Source of the DNA: Lactifluus volemus
Taxonomy: Eukaryota > Basidiomycota > Agaricomycetes > Russulales > Russulaceae
Reading direction: 5' to 3'
Length of the DNA stretch: 59,552 bases
Assembly: GCA_022376515.1 (NCBI GenBank)
Contig: WTXI01000227.1
Span: 1 to 59,552 of the forward strand
Shown here: piece after piece, positions 22,447-35,400 of the stretch
Position numbering within the stretch: the stretch's first letter is position 1
Layout of the letters: the number at the start of each line of letters is the position of its first letter
The notes under the pieces: generated by a model
Databases searched by the model: none
The model's input: the letters and a program-made list of their open reading frames with translations, nothing else
Told to the model about the DNA's origin: nothing
Made by a program: the position numbers and the translations under genes

Positions 22447-25400
22447 CTTTTCGGAACAGAAGAGGGCAGGCATGGGAGAGTCGGGCTAGTACATGATTCC
22501 TAACCCCTGGTACAACCAATGCGTGGTAGATTTTGGGCCTTTCGGAATTGGATTCCTTGGCCATGTATCCTTTTCTGTACACTAACACTCTGCTAATCTA
22601 CACTGGAACCACATACTACCCGGCGCCGCGCGAAGGCTTCATAAAACGCTTTATCGTCCTATACATTATGATGCCGTCTCGAAGCCGAACATAGTGCGAA
22701 ACCCTTGCGTGTTCAGAGCACACCATGTGGAATACTGTTAGCAAGACCGTGTCGCTGCACCCGATCCGGGATCGGAGTATGTATCGGGTGGCGAATCGTT
22801 CCGACCGCAGTGAGCAAAGGCGTGTGTGCCTTGGCTAGGCACACGTTGTAGTACAGTATCCGGCCTATCGGGGCTAGAGGATGGGTTCTGATTTCACCGT
22901 GCTGCATTGGAGAGAGCTTCGTCATGTGGCTCCCTAGCAACTAGGAGCTGCCATAGCTCGCCTGAGGTGACATCGACCATCGACATCGCTAGAAGAGATG
23001 ATATAGTATCGATGGACATCATGATGGCCCAGAGCAATGCGGTGTATCCTGCGATTCTGAGGGCAGTTTTTCCAGTGCTTGACGTTGCATTACTAGCATA
23101 TACATAGCTTCTTGGCCGTGTTGCCTTTAGGGTTCATCGTCCAAAAAAATTCATTAATTAGGGTGGGGAAGAAAGTACATTTACGATTGCAAAAAGTAAT
23201 TGTGGCCTCTTTGCCACGTTTAGAACCTTTTTCGTGGCACGTTATTCACAAGTGCCAGGCTTGCCAGCTCGTCGCCATGACACGAAAATAAAAATAAATA
23301 AATAAGATTTCTTCTCCGGCAGCCACATGGCTGGCGCCTATTTCGGGACAACCGTACACTTGCTGGTACTTGTACAGTCCGAGTCACTTGTAAGTTACTG
23401 TGTTGCGCCCCCCAGTGGAGCCGACAAGGCTGATCCTAGATATCCCCGTTTTCGCCGAGAGTCGGGAGGATCTATTTGTCGTCCCCCAGTCAACTGCCCC
23501 CGATGCGAGGGGGCAGGTGTATTGGTAAGTTCCATTCCATTCGTGCGCGAACAGGAGCCCACGTAAACATTTACCATGACTCGAATCACACATCGATTCG
23601 AAGGACATATATATACCTCAGGGCTGCGATGTCGCAGCCAAAGATATATATTACATTGTGGTGCTGTACTGTACTTGTGTCAGGTGCAGTGAATTCAGGT
23701 CCCTAGGAGACAACCTCAGCCTTTCTGGTCCCGGCGCTTGAGTCAATCACGAAAAGGGGGATGGGAGGGGGAGGGTTTGATCGACGTCACACTTGACAAG
23801 ATTCTTCCGAAAAAGGAATCCAAAATGGGGGTGGGTGGTTCCAGCAGGTTCCAGCTCTAGTCAAGTCCCTGCCTGCTGCGGGCCTGCGGCTGTGCATCAC
23901 CAGTTTTTTTTTTTTTTTTTCGAATTTGACGCCTTTCCGTCCGTTTTTCATTTTCATATTGTGGCGGAGGTGTGTGGGGTTGGTTGGAACTCTCTCGCAA
24001 ATCAATTGAGTTGTCAACGGATCTCGAGCCTGAGCTTGAAGTGTCCGACAGTTAGCGTCGACAGTTAGCGTCGGACGGATCTCGCGCGCGCACGAATTTT
24101 TCATGCTTCTCCTTCAGAATCGCCTCTTCATGCACGATGCCCCGAGTCAGTCGCTTGCAGCTCTGGAGGTATGGGAGAGGCTGTACTTTCAAAAAGCACT
24201 GTCATTTTCAAAGGCTTACGATAACGGTACGGCAATGCATCATCTGATAGAGGCAGGGGAAAGCAATGAAATATCAGTGCTAGCCCCATCGAGGATGCAT
24301 CTTCCAGTCAAGGCAAGGCCGCAGCGGTTTGGCTCTCACGCTGATACGATCGGCACCGATTCATCTGACCCAGCGCAAAGTCATGTGCTCACTTGTCTTA
24401 AGTTTGCCCCTTGAATCCAACTACCAAGTACTCAGCATCTCAAATTACTCCACGATTCAAGACTGATCGCAGATTTTGGGTTGAGTTACGGTGTACTGGC
24501 ATTACTTTCAAGGTGATTTTAGAGAGGAGTGCAAACATATCATTCTGAACCCAAGTTTCACACCCACGCAACGTGATAGGTAGACATCTGGAATAAAACG
24601 GAAGAACGTTCAGGGTTGCGTATTCCGAAGAACACACTGGGATTAGTGAAACACAGAACTCTTACAAGTTTTCTCAGCAAGATGCCGGGGAGCAAGTTGG
24701 ACTAGATGGCGGTTGGTCGACGGGAGTCACATTAACAGCTACTGCTAACTACCAATTACGAACGTGATAGGAGGTGTTTTCGTTCGCATACGCGTATTGC
24801 AAGGAAAATTACGAGCCCCTGGCCAGTCGTAATTCCAGAGGAGAGTTGTTCATCATTTCAAACCTTTCTGGTTATGAGGTCGGTGAAAATGGCAAGAAAG
24901 CAAGATACTTGTGACGAACGCTGCGAAACCCGCAGAATGTCCCAATAGTCCCCGTGCTAGTATCACATGCGTTTCATCGGCATTTACGTCAAGTTGGCCA
25001 GTAGGTGGGGAATGTTATGCTGATCCTGTTGAAGGAAACCAGATGGTGCGGTGTTGCCGCCAATTTCGTAATCCTGCAATGGACCTATAGACCCCGGATG
25101 GTTCTGTGGCCATGAGACGACAACTTCGAAGGGAGGCTGGGAATGAATTGATGGCGGTAAGTGCGGAACACAACACAAGAAGAACGAGTCGGGTGAGCTG
25201 GTGATTGTAGTGGTAGGGCGAACAAGCGCGAGCCAACAAAAGAGATAGGAGTGTTCATATTCATAAGGACGTCGTGGACACACCAGGACGGGTAAAGTTC
25301 AGGCACGAAGAACGTGATTGGAGCGTGATTGAGGAAACACATGATTTGCGGAAATGTACAGGTAATAAGTAAAACCAAGCAATGGTAGTTGTGAACATGG

Positions 25401-25450
25401 CCGGGAAGGATCAAAATGCGATCGGGTGGGGTAAGGAAGATGATGGGGTG
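22447..25450. other. Gene-poor stretch
   Basis: No reading frame here matches a family I know and none can be extended convincingly by splicing. Notable small features are a poly-T run at 23903-23920 and a tandem direct repeat of GACAGTTAGCGTC at about 24045-24072. There are A/T-rich AAATA repeats near 23285-23305. Unannotated long noncoding transcripts or decayed genes cannot be excluded. Confidence 0.4.
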
Positions 25451-25990
25451 CTAATTGGGGCAATTTCCATACGTGTTTCGATCCACAACAAGGGTTCTTC
25501 GGCAAGGTTGCCCGATACCGGAAGTGGAAGGCCCGACGGACGCACGGAGCGCGGAGGTAGCGCAGTGCAGCGCATGTAGCGCATGGTAAGCGGCCGGAAC
25601 CAAGAAAACGTGGCAAATTTGTACAGCAATAATGAATTGATAATTAGAGGAGGGAGTAGGAGAATTCATGGTTGGAACAAGTAAGTTCCTCGGAAGTGGT
25701 GCTGGGAGGTCTTGAGTGAAATCATCTGATGTATCTGGGGAACGAGCGCCGGCAAGAATGGATGATGCGGGGTTATCAGCCATCGTGTTGGGGAAGATAT
25801 TCCCAAGGGAGGTGTGAGAAGTGGCCAGTGGCACCCGCGGATTGCCGGTGGCTGAAGTGTTCGGCTCTCGTGATTTCCCCTGTGCCGAGTTATTTATTAT
25901 ATTATTATTATTATTTTGAGCTAGGCCAATGAGACGAGTGACCCAACAAAGAGCTGAGCTTGTTTTTCTCTTTGGCCCTTTGGTCGTCAT
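25451..25990 (-). CDS. Uncertain ORF, possible divergent gene
   Basis: An ATG-initiated frame of 179 codons lies head to head with the Reg1-like gene, about 300 bp away. It is rich in Asn, Ser and Pro. It includes a run of Asn codons produced by a trinucleotide repeat (about 25890-25915) and shows no domain I recognise. It could be the first exon of a spliced gene, since further minus-strand open frames occur down to about 25000. It could equally be chance. There is no homology evidence for translation. Confidence 0.25.
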   Translation of the reverse strand: MTTKGPKRKTSSALCWVTRLIGLAQNNNNNIINNSAQGKSREPNTSATGNPRVPLATSHTSLGNIFPNTMADNPASSILAGARSPDTSDDFTQDLPAPLPRNLLVPTMNSPTPSSNYQFIIAVQICHVFLVPAAYHALHALHCATSALRASVGPSTSGIGQPCRRTLVVDRNTYGNCPN

Positions 25991-25996
25991 TTTCTG

Positions 25997-26287
25997 ACTG
26001 TATCATAAACTCTTCTCCCTTTTCTTCTCCTTCCATCATCCCGGTTTCTCTTTCCTCGGGGTCCACCTTTCATTTCCTCTCACCCACTTTGTTCCCGCGT
26101 GCGTGAGAAGGTATCCGATCAACAAGTGCCTGCCAGTCAACCACCTCACGACACTCGGCAAAGGCGACACATACCACCAATTTCCCCAACAAACTCGTCC
26201 TTCTTCCCTCTCCCATACATATATTCCGCTCCATCAATCCCCTTCCTTCTCCTTTTCCTTCTGGTCAGATAGTCTTGACTAGCCTAG
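25997..26287 (+). promoter_or_regulatory. Pyrimidine-rich leader of the Reg1-like gene
   Basis: Runs of C and T (for example 26010-26090 and 26200-26275, with TTCTCCTTCC and TTCCTTCTCCTTTTCC) lead up to ATG 26288. Such CT-rich tracts are common in core promoters and 5' leaders of highly transcribed filamentous fungal genes. A TATATATTCC element occurs near 26218. Confidence 0.5.
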
Positions 26288-29220
26288 ATGGCCAACTATC
26301 TACCAGTTCTTCTCGTCTCCGTCACAACCAATGCGATCCCTGATGACTCTTCACTATCTACCCAGCCCCGCGGCCAAGTTGATTACCTTTCACACGATTG
26401 GCGGGAGGAGGATGTGTGGCGGTCATGGCGCAACATGACACGCCAAAAGAATGAAATCGCTAACGGCGTACGTCTAGAAAATGCAAGCTGGAGGACCTGG
26501 TGGAAACAAAGGAACAAATTAAAAACTATCAGCCCAGAGACGCTCAACTGGTACGTCCTATGGTTCACTCGTCCATGTGTTATCCCCCTGCCCTTCTCGA
26601 TCGCCTCCGCCTTGTGGCGCACTCACACTTACATTTCTTTCCTAGGCTCAAAGATTCCGACGTCACATGGCTTTACGGTCCCTTACATACTGCTGTCGAC
26701 TGGGAGCCACTCCCTCAGCCCAAGGGCGACTCTTCCATCGTCGATGGACAGCCTAGCCCTCATGATCGAAGTGGACTTAGCTCGGCTTCCGACCATCCAT
26801 CTCAATTGCGTTCCAAACCGATCCTGAAACACCGCAGCATAAGCGATCTCCTCACAAGTGCTCTACCAAACTTGAACCAGACAACTGATGACGTCGAGAG
26901 TGATCCAGAGCCCGTCGAGGATGAAGACGATGAAATTCATTCACCACTTGCACGTCCCCCTCTCTTACATACCACAAGTGATTCGAACGTTATGCGCTGG
27001 TCCCATAATCGCCCTTTCCGCAAGGACTCTCCTCCACGCATTATTGCCCCCACACGTCAGCCCCGACCGTCGGAAACGACCAACCCCGTTGTAGCACCGC
27101 CCTTGGATGAGCGCTCCGGGTCAAGTGACTCGGCGCGTGAAACTACAAGTAGTTCCCAGGACCTCAGCGCTTCCCCTACCGGTGGGAAGAAGAGACACAT
27201 CACTTTCAACACTTTTGTGGAGCAATGCATCGCGATCGATTCACCACCGAAGCCACGCCGCGGTAGTTTGCCAAGAGAAAGAGATAGCTCGTACAGTGAC
27301 TCCTATGATGACGGGTCAGTTTCACGCCAATTGAAAGCGAGCTAATCGTTAATTCATCTGCTGCCATTCCGCAGCTACGACGAAGACTCAGAGATTGTGT
27401 TCAATGAGCCCGATGACGTCCTCGACGAGGGTGGTCTATTCTCTGAAGCTCATAATGGCTCAGACTCGGATGAGGAGGGCGAAATGCTCGAGATGCGTCC
27501 TTCGTTGAACCGCTCACGGTCTTCATCCTCGTCACGCTCGCCTGGTACTCCTGGGTACCCCCGTCATCCTTTCCCATACCCCCACGGACATCCATTCAAC
27601 TCGGCATCTTCCGACAAAGAACACGTGACAATTGCACCGATCGCACCAACACTTCTCAAGACAACCGGTGTCGGTAATCACTTCGTCGTCACTGACCTTG
27701 GTGGGCGCGAGCGAAACTCATTCACTCCGCCACCCGTGAATCTCGTATACGTTCCCTCCTCTGGGAATGGGTACGTGCCGAGGAAGGATTCCGGGGGGAT
27801 TTATGGTGAAGGAAGCTCAAGCGATGACGTCTACAGGCACAAAGGTGGCCGATTCAGTTCTAGCCCGGGAACAAGCACAAGTACCAGTGCCAGCAGTGAT
27901 TCACGTTGTCCCCCGCCCACTATCCCCGCTGCCGAGGCTCTTCCAATCCCACGAACTTTGAGTCCGCCTACGATGGAAAGTCCCATGGGCGCTCACGAAG
28001 AATCGTATGATTATTTCGGCTCGGCCGCTGCTGCACAGGTGCTCAGCGCAGATCTTCCGTTGAACATGCGACAATCGGAACTCGGTGCAGACTTTGGTGG
28101 ACAGGATACGGGGGCGCTGCGCGTCCGCCTTGGGCGGGCTGTCGACATGCCGGAAGTCGTAGTGAATGATGAAACTGGAGCAATTGAAGAACGATGTGAA
28201 AGCCGTCCGAGGTCGCGGTCGCGTTCTCACTCCCGGTCTCATAGTAGAAGTCATTCACGGACACCCAGTCCTGCTGAAACGCTGGCGGCGACCGCTGAGT
28301 CTGACAACACAAAGATATCCTCCTCTACATCCGCTCATTCAACTACACTGCCTTCACAAGACGCCAGTCGCCTCTCACCCCCCGATTCCTACCCATCGCG
28401 CGGTCGCACGCCCCCTGGGATGCCATCCCGATCGTGGTCGTTCTCGAACGACGGACACACTTCCACAGAGACATGTCGTGGTCGCTCGGCGACCCGCAAC
28501 TCATCCTTTTCTGATCGTGAGCGTTCTTCGTCAAGAACAAGTAATGTCGGCGGAACTAGTTCACCGTTAGGAAGCGTAAGTCCAACGGGCTCGGGTGCAG
28601 CGACCGTGAGCAATGGCATCTACCCGGCGTACACCCAGGGACGCAGTGGTCTACGACGGGGAAATGGCAGCACAGAGAGCATCGGTAGCAGGGAACGTGG
28701 ACGGTCCTATGCTGACCGTCGGATAGGTGTTTGCGAGACGAGCATCAGTCCTCCAAGGAGGGGGACAGCTTACGAAGGTAGAAGCCTAGATGCCGCCATG
28801 GTGGATGTCTCACCTAGTCCAAACACACTGGCATCCCCCGCATCGCCTTCTATCCCTTCGCCGGAACCTCCATCATCATCGCCGGAGCCAGACCCTGCGC
28901 CCGCAATACCAAACGTCTCGCTGCTACCCGCCGAGGTCAAGCACCCCCACTCCGCCTCAAATATGATTTCTCCATCTGTTTTGCGTCGTGTATCCCCTGC
29001 CGTTCCCGCACCACCGACACCTGCCTCCGCATCTGTGCTCGCGCAGAAACCACACTCACCGACAGTTGGGACATCTGCACGAGATTCCTTAACTCCGCCA
29101 AGCAGTCCGACTGAGCACGGTATATTCGCAGGACGCGCAGCAGACATTGTGACGACTGCGCGGGGTCTAATCGGTGCGCTTTGGTCTGGGAGTGGTGGGA
29201 ATAGTCCAGGCGTTCCATGA
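26288..29220 (+). CDS. Reg1-like PP1 regulatory protein with AreA GATA-like N-terminus
   Basis: Three exons (26288-26550, 26646-27314, 27375-29220) total 2,778 nt and 925 residues. The N-terminus (about 30-100) has the DUF1752/AreA-GATA-like block: DYLSHDWREEDVWRSW, then ENASWRTWWKQRNKL, then LNWLKDSDVTWLYGP across the first splice. Near residues 270-286 the motif RHITFNTFVEQCIAID resembles the RHIxFNxxVEQCIAxD site by which Reg1/Reg2-type proteins bind the Glc7 protein phosphatase 1. A YDYFG motif follows later, as in that family. The rest is low-complexity Ser/Pro/Arg-rich sequence with RS-dipeptide runs (about 28225-28275). By analogy it targets PP1 to glucose- or Snf1-related substrates; this is inferred. 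Confidence 0.82.
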
Positions 29221-31500
29221 TACCTTCCTTGCTCATGATTTCCCAGTATCTCGATGTCCTCGTTCGCTAATCACGTCCATGCAATCGAGAATCCGGCTAC
29301 GGTTGATTGTCATCCTCCCCCACCTTTTTTTTTATTCGCATTTTCGCATATCACATCTCTGACTCATACTACGTAAATTCTCTGTTGTGCCACTCCCCTC
29401 ACGCCTACCAGCTTTCAGTGCTTCCTCTGTATACCTGCAATTTAACGCCCTCTTGGGGCTTAATCTTGGCGTGTGCGCGCCTTGCATCATTGTTTATGTA
29501 TATGCATCCTTTGGGTATTGCCTTATACTTACCTTCATTGTACGCTTCTTTTTTTGGACTCGCACTATTATCGTAAAATATTGCAACATGTCGAAGTTTC
29601 GTGCTAACGATAGTGTACTACATGATGACGTTAAATCATCATACAAACTGTGGCTGGCTGTATTTCACATTCACATCTTTGGTGCACACGTGTTGCCGAT
29701 AATCCCGAAATGATGTCATAAATACGTCCTTGCCAATGGCAAATTTGAATCACACATCGCCAAACATGGACTCATGTTTGTTTTTCTTCTCTCACAGCAA
29801 CTCACAGCAATAATACCTTACAGTCCCGTACGTCATCATTTGCAAATTACGCTATAGCCTTGCACAGTTTCCTTATCCCTCCACATCCGAAGCACTAATT
29901 CCCAGGCCCACTCGGAAACCTTGGGACTGGGGGGGTCTGACTCTGAGCGTTCTCCGCCAATTCTCCGCTTCTCCCAACCCCAAATTGGCGAAAGCCTCGG
30001 GGACCATGACCACCACCTCAATAGCCTAACTTTTTATCCGCCACAGGCCTAGTCCCGCTGGGCCAAAATCTCATCACCCTCTAGGGTTAGGTATCGAGTT
30101 GATGATGGGTGACGCATCGCGCCGCAGCGATAATAAGGAAGAGGCAGATCCCCCGCCATTTACCTCTTCGGCTTTTCTGACCTGGGTCTGTCTCGACTGG
30201 TCGTTGACGCTCCATCTTTCTAGATCAAGAACCAAATGGGTGGTATGGGGATTTGTTGTCTCTGTGGGACTTACGAAGCTGCTCGCGCAGCCGCTGTGCT
30301 GGCGCCGGTCTTTGCGTCCAGAAGCACGCTGCGTTTTTCTTTCTTTCCCCACAGGTCGGCGAGTTGCGGGGAGACGGTCCCTCATCGCGTCTTTTATGCC
30401 ATCTAACAATGGTGACGCAAGATACTGAAATTGCCGAACAAGTCAGTAACCCTATTTATTTTGTCAAGATCATAAAACTTCAGCACAGTATCAGCCGACT
30501 AGAAGTACCGCCTCTGCCGTGCGACCGTCCCAGACGTTTGGACTATGACATACCCGCTCAAGAGCCAACTGGCTCTTGGGCAGATGGCTTTCATTGCGTC
30601 TGTCTCTCAAGGTCAAATTGTTCTTGATAGTATTCGCGCGTATTGTCAGCGAGCCCATGGAAAACTCCCAACGCAGACAGTTCTGCTGCTCCAGGAGAAT
30701 ATGATTAGAAAATCATTCTACAATTTCATGATGGGCGGCCGGAATGAAATCAGTCTGGCATTGCTCTTCTAGGGGCGGGGGCCTGCTCCTGTCGGCTTTC
30801 TTCCTCATCCGCCGGACGACGTAATCCACAAGCAACAGGACAAGCTAGCCCGTAACAGGCAAAAGAAGCGGGATTAAGTCAGCAAACGGATAACAAAACC
30901 ACAAAATATTCCGAGTTACCGCGATGGCGGTGAAGGAACTTCGACACCAGCCATCGAGGATGGCCTCCGCCCACATTTTTTCCCTCACTCAAGAAGGTGA
31001 AGTATCTGGAGAAGGATGGGGTACGATGAGCGAAGCGCTAGTCTGACCCTCGGATATCTTCTACGGGATTGACGATCGTCGCACGCACTGCGCGCTCGAT
31101 GCGGTTGTTATCCTACTTGCGTACGCGCTGGAGCGCGGAGATGTTCACTTTGAGGAGGAGTACTGGGCGTGATTGGAGACATGGAATCACTCAGAAATTA
31201 GAGGCCTGGGGATGCGGTAGGCCGACCGCCATCGCCTTGATCTGCCACCGATATGTTGTGAATCGATCTGACTGAGGTTAATAGATGTATTTGTTGCGCA
31301 GGTTATCGGATAGGAATAAGGTGCCGGGTTTGCGTGGAAATGTGAAAGATGCGTAGGTAAGAAAACGGCACGGTCATGCCTACCGCAGCACGGTTTTCCC
31401 TCAGATCTCACAAGTCAGCATCGACGTTGAGCCTGGGAATTAGAGTTAACCCATGCCATACCATAGACTCTGAAACACATTGTGTTGGGATGCAACATAA
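29221..31500. other. Intergenic stretch without a supported gene
   Basis: The longest frame (about 30099-30428, plus) has several Arg/Trp-rich segments but no recognisable domain. A second frame at 30560-30770 could be joined to it by an intron, though without support. I list the stretch as unassigned. A T-rich tract lies near 29320. Confidence 0.4.
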
Positions 31501-31502
31501 TG

Positions 31503-31824
31503 GGCCCAGGAGCAGGAACAAGTCACGTTTGTGAAGGCCAGAGGTACCATAGGAATCTGAGAGAGTCGAGGTTCAGGCCGTTCAGGTTGGAGACGCTAGG
31601 TGGTGGTAGAGGTACATGGGAGCGTTTGGCAATAGAGCTAATGAACGAGCGGCAATGACTGCGACAGTCACGGTGGCATACGCGAATGAGTGGGGTGGTT
31701 GATTGGGTTGTGCGCGTGGTCGGGGCTATGCTGCGTTGGCGTTGATCCTGGCACCTACCTTCAGTAACTACTAGGCTTTTATTTTTCAGAAATCACTCGC
31801 TAAGATGCTTCCAACCAGAGACAT
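31503..31824. repeat. Orphan copy of the NLR-unit terminal sequence (copy 0)
   Basis: This matches 38990-39306 and 46912-47248, the right ends of the two NLR units. Shared blocks include GGTGGTAGAGGTACATGGGA, TTGTGCGCGTGGTCGGG and GCTTCCAACCAGAGAC. It lies directly before the first unit, so the order is tail, unit 1, tail, unit 2, tail. That is the signature of duplication by unequal exchange between direct repeats, or of a lost third unit. Confidence 0.8.
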
Positions 31825-32454
31825 GTCGATCGGTACTGTATTCCACATCTGGAAGTAGGTTCCCAAGTCTGTATCCAGCAATTGCAAACCTATCACCCAC
31901 ACTTGGCTGTCTGGGGAAGTCTTTGCTCGAGTTGGACGAAATAGCTCATTATGACAGAAAGCAAGACCTTTTAACCTACATTCATATGTACGGGATGTTA
32001 ACAAAGACGCGCTTCGACTATCAGAAAGCATAACAACCTAGGTAGAGTGTAAAGATGGGAGAGTCCTTAATATGGAACAGTGTGTGGATGGTGGTGGGGA
32101 GAGGTGAAAGTGATGCTTGGGCATGTCATGAGTCATACTGTAGCCGTGATCGCATGAGGGGGAACCGTACCCTTTCTTGGTTAGCTATCGTGTACATCCC
32201 CTCGCGCTCTAAGCAAGCTGGCACCTACCTCCAAAGTGAAGTAAACCATGAAAACGGCAAGGAGACAAGGTGTCGACTCGGAGTCGGTACGATTCACATG
32301 AACTGGTCAATCTCGGGCGGAAGCGTGACAGAAGAGTTCTAAGGGCGCAACGCCACAGTACGCCCACCCCTTCCTCTCCTCGGTTGCCTGCACCTCTCAA
32401 CTCTTCTTTCCTTTTTACCTCCGTTTCAATCCACGAAGGAAACCTATAATTACG
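31825..32454 (+). promoter_or_regulatory. Upstream region of NLR 1
   Basis: Bases 31825-31985 match 39775-39930, and 32215-32454 match 40130-40370 upstream of NLR 2, so both genes share a duplicated promoter region. A conserved block (TCACA[T/C]GAACTGG.CAATCTC) sits about 150 bp before each start codon. I see no canonical TATA box. Confidence 0.5.
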
Positions 32455-35400
32455 ATGGTTCCCGCACAAGAACCCACAGCGGTTGTTCCGGATTCGTATG
32501 CCAATCTCATATCGGATATTCCTTGATCATTCGTAACTATCATTACAGCCCAGATCCTCAATCATCCACAACATCGTACGTCAATCAGTTCCGTCTTATT
32601 TCGATCCTTGCTCACGTAGCTATCTTTGAACAGCGCTCAAGTCACAGACACGAAGCGGGGCTTACTTCAACTCCAGGTCGCTAGTACGTATCTCAGTGAT
32701 ACTCCTCTGATATTACGAATTACCTTCTCGCTATCAGTCCTCAAAGCACGCAATCTTCCCCTTATCAAGAACCGCCTTGGGAAGGAAAGGCGGTTCTATG
32801 TCACTGTGACTCACGGCGCGAGAAAATGCCAGACACGATCTATCCAGAGCATAGGGCAACGCGTAGAGTGGAACGAGAACATCGACGCCTTGTGAGATAT
32901 GTGGTACTTTTACTCCTGTTAAAATTGAATCTCCTGCAGTGCTGTAAAACCACTCTCCAATATCACCGTGTCTCTTTATGCAAAGAGCACCATCCACAAA
33001 GACGTCCTCATTGGAATGAAGACGATTTCCTGTGAACCTCAACGTGGGTCGTCGTTTTCTTATGATTACTATGCATCTAGCTGAGGATCCTAGATGTAGA
33101 ACTTGACATTATTTTGGATAGTGTCGACGGACGTCTAAATGAGTCAGGCGCACTCTTAACGATCACTGTCACTGCAAACAGCCAGACTGAGATGTCAGGT
33201 GCTACTCTTGGTCGCGCAGAAGAAGCCATCAACGCTATGGATACATGGAGCAGTGCTGTCGATGTCATCAAGCAAGTGATGGATGCTGTCGGTCCGATCG
33301 CAGCAGTATGCCTAGTGTCATCCTGCCTGTCCTTGTCTGAGCTGATTCCCGTTCTTCAGTTGCAACCCTATGCAAATCTGGCATGGAGTTTGCTCTCAAA
33401 GATCCCCGAGGTGAGGCTCCTTGCGTTGTCAGGGTACACGGGACATTCATTCTGTTTTTGCCTCGCTGTCAGACTCTGCTACTACAGGTTCAGCGTGACG
33501 ACAATGTCAGAACACTATTTCAGGCGATACGCGATGCGTTCGAATTCGCAGAAGATGCCGATGCTTTGAGGAATATCAAGCCCGAGTCTAAGCAAGCACG
33601 AATCCTGGAGGAGATGCTGCAGTGTGTCTCCGAGATTGGGAAATTTATAGAATTGTATGCGAAGCATATTGGAGTCGGTAGGTCGTCCTGACCTCTTTCT
33701 TTGGTAATTGTAAACATGTGATTTGTAGGAACGCGGATGTGGAAGAATATGTTCGGCCAAGTTGACGGAGAAATCGAAAACTATCGTACTAAGCTGATCC
33801 GATTGCGAGACGATTTCCTTGCTCGTGCTGCGGTGACTACCGAGATTACTGTGCTTGGAATACATGACGACGTGAGTGACGTTACTCCAGCCCAGGAGGA
33901 GTTATCTGACTGAATGGAGCGAATCCACAGCTGAGGGCGATGTCATCCCAAGCAATAGACGGCGGTGTGTAATTCGTAATTCTAATGGTGAGAAGAACAG
34001 CCGATCTGATGAGGGACGCACAGAAATGGGGGCTATAATCAGAGAATTGCCTTACAAAGGAGGCTGGCGGCTCGGCGATAAGAATCGCTGCCTTCCAGGC
34101 ACGCGGGAAGATTTCTTGGAGCATATCGTGAATTGGGTCGAGAATCCGGAATCGGAACGTGGCCTTATTCTCCTCGGCCAAGCGGGCACGGGAAAGTCGT
34201 CTATTGCTCATGAAGTGGCACGTCGATTCGAGAACAAGTATCTCGGCTCTTACTTCGCATTTTTGCGAAAGGAACAATCTAAAGACGAGGCTTACCAGCT
34301 GTTCACGACACTTGCTCGCGATCTTTCCCTTCGAAATTCTTCGTTCAAATTCTCCCTCGGAAGGGCCATTAAGGAGAATCCCTCTCTGTACGGCACCCGA
34401 GACTATCGTACACTCTTCAAAGGCCTTCTCCTCGAACCGCTCAAGAATGTGGAACTTCATGACCCAATTCTTATCGTAATTGATGCATTGGATGAGAGTG
34501 GGGACGCCATTGGTCAAAAAGGATTACATGTATTTCTTGCTCAACATCTCCTCGACCTCCCACCGAAATTCCGTGTACTCGTCACATCACGGCCGGAGGA
34601 TGGTGTCGAAGCTGCGTTTGCAAGTGCGTCATCTATCGACACGCGCTACATGGACGATGTCAAACTGGCTGCCAAGACGGAGCAAGATATTTGCATGTAT
34701 CTTCGACATGAGCTCCCTCCGGATGTATTCAAAGACCATGGTATGAAACTAGCAAAGGCAGCAGAGGGCTTGTTTCAGTGGGCAGCCGTTTCGTGCGGGT
34801 TCATAAACAGGCCCCCTGCTAGTTTCGGATTTAGCAAGAAGAAGTGCGTGCAGCGCCTGTTGGGACACTCTCGAGATCACAATGGACAAGATCCGTTGGA
34901 CAAGTTATATGAAGAAGTTCTAGAAGGTTACTTCAAACCGGATGAAGCACAAATCTTATTTCGATCGGTGATGGGACAACTGTTTGCTGCGATCAAACCT
35001 CTCTCCCTCCAATCCTTGATTGCTTTGCGACGGCAGGCTCCCATCGATGACCCCGAGGATCCCGATCCGGTTCTTGAATTGCTCCGTCATCTCGGCTCAT
35101 TGCTGACTAATGTCACGTCATCTGATCAAACTCGACCCATCGTTCCTCTCCATACTTCATTCCGCGACTTTCTCACCATTAAGAAGAGTGACATGTTCTA
35201 CGTCGACCTTGACGAAGCCCACAATCAGTTAGCACATTCCTGCCTTGGTCTAATGCTCGATAATCTCAAGTTCAACATCTGCAAACTGGAATCGTCGTAT
35301 ATCGCCAACAGCGACATCCCAGACCTACAATCTCGAGTTTCCAAATATATTCCACCTGCTCTATGGTATTCCTGCGTCTTTTGGGATGATCATTTAGAGC

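Noticed and set aside
30099..30772. Possible two-exon gene with Trp/Arg-rich segments
   Set aside because: There is no recognisable domain, no convincing conserved splice pair and no second copy for comparison. It is left as an unassigned interval.
32524..32526. In-frame TGA shortly after the NLR 1 start codon, absent in NLR 2
   Set aside because: It looked like a premature stop, but homologous splicing in both copies removes 32496-32548. The C2 domain joins in frame without it.
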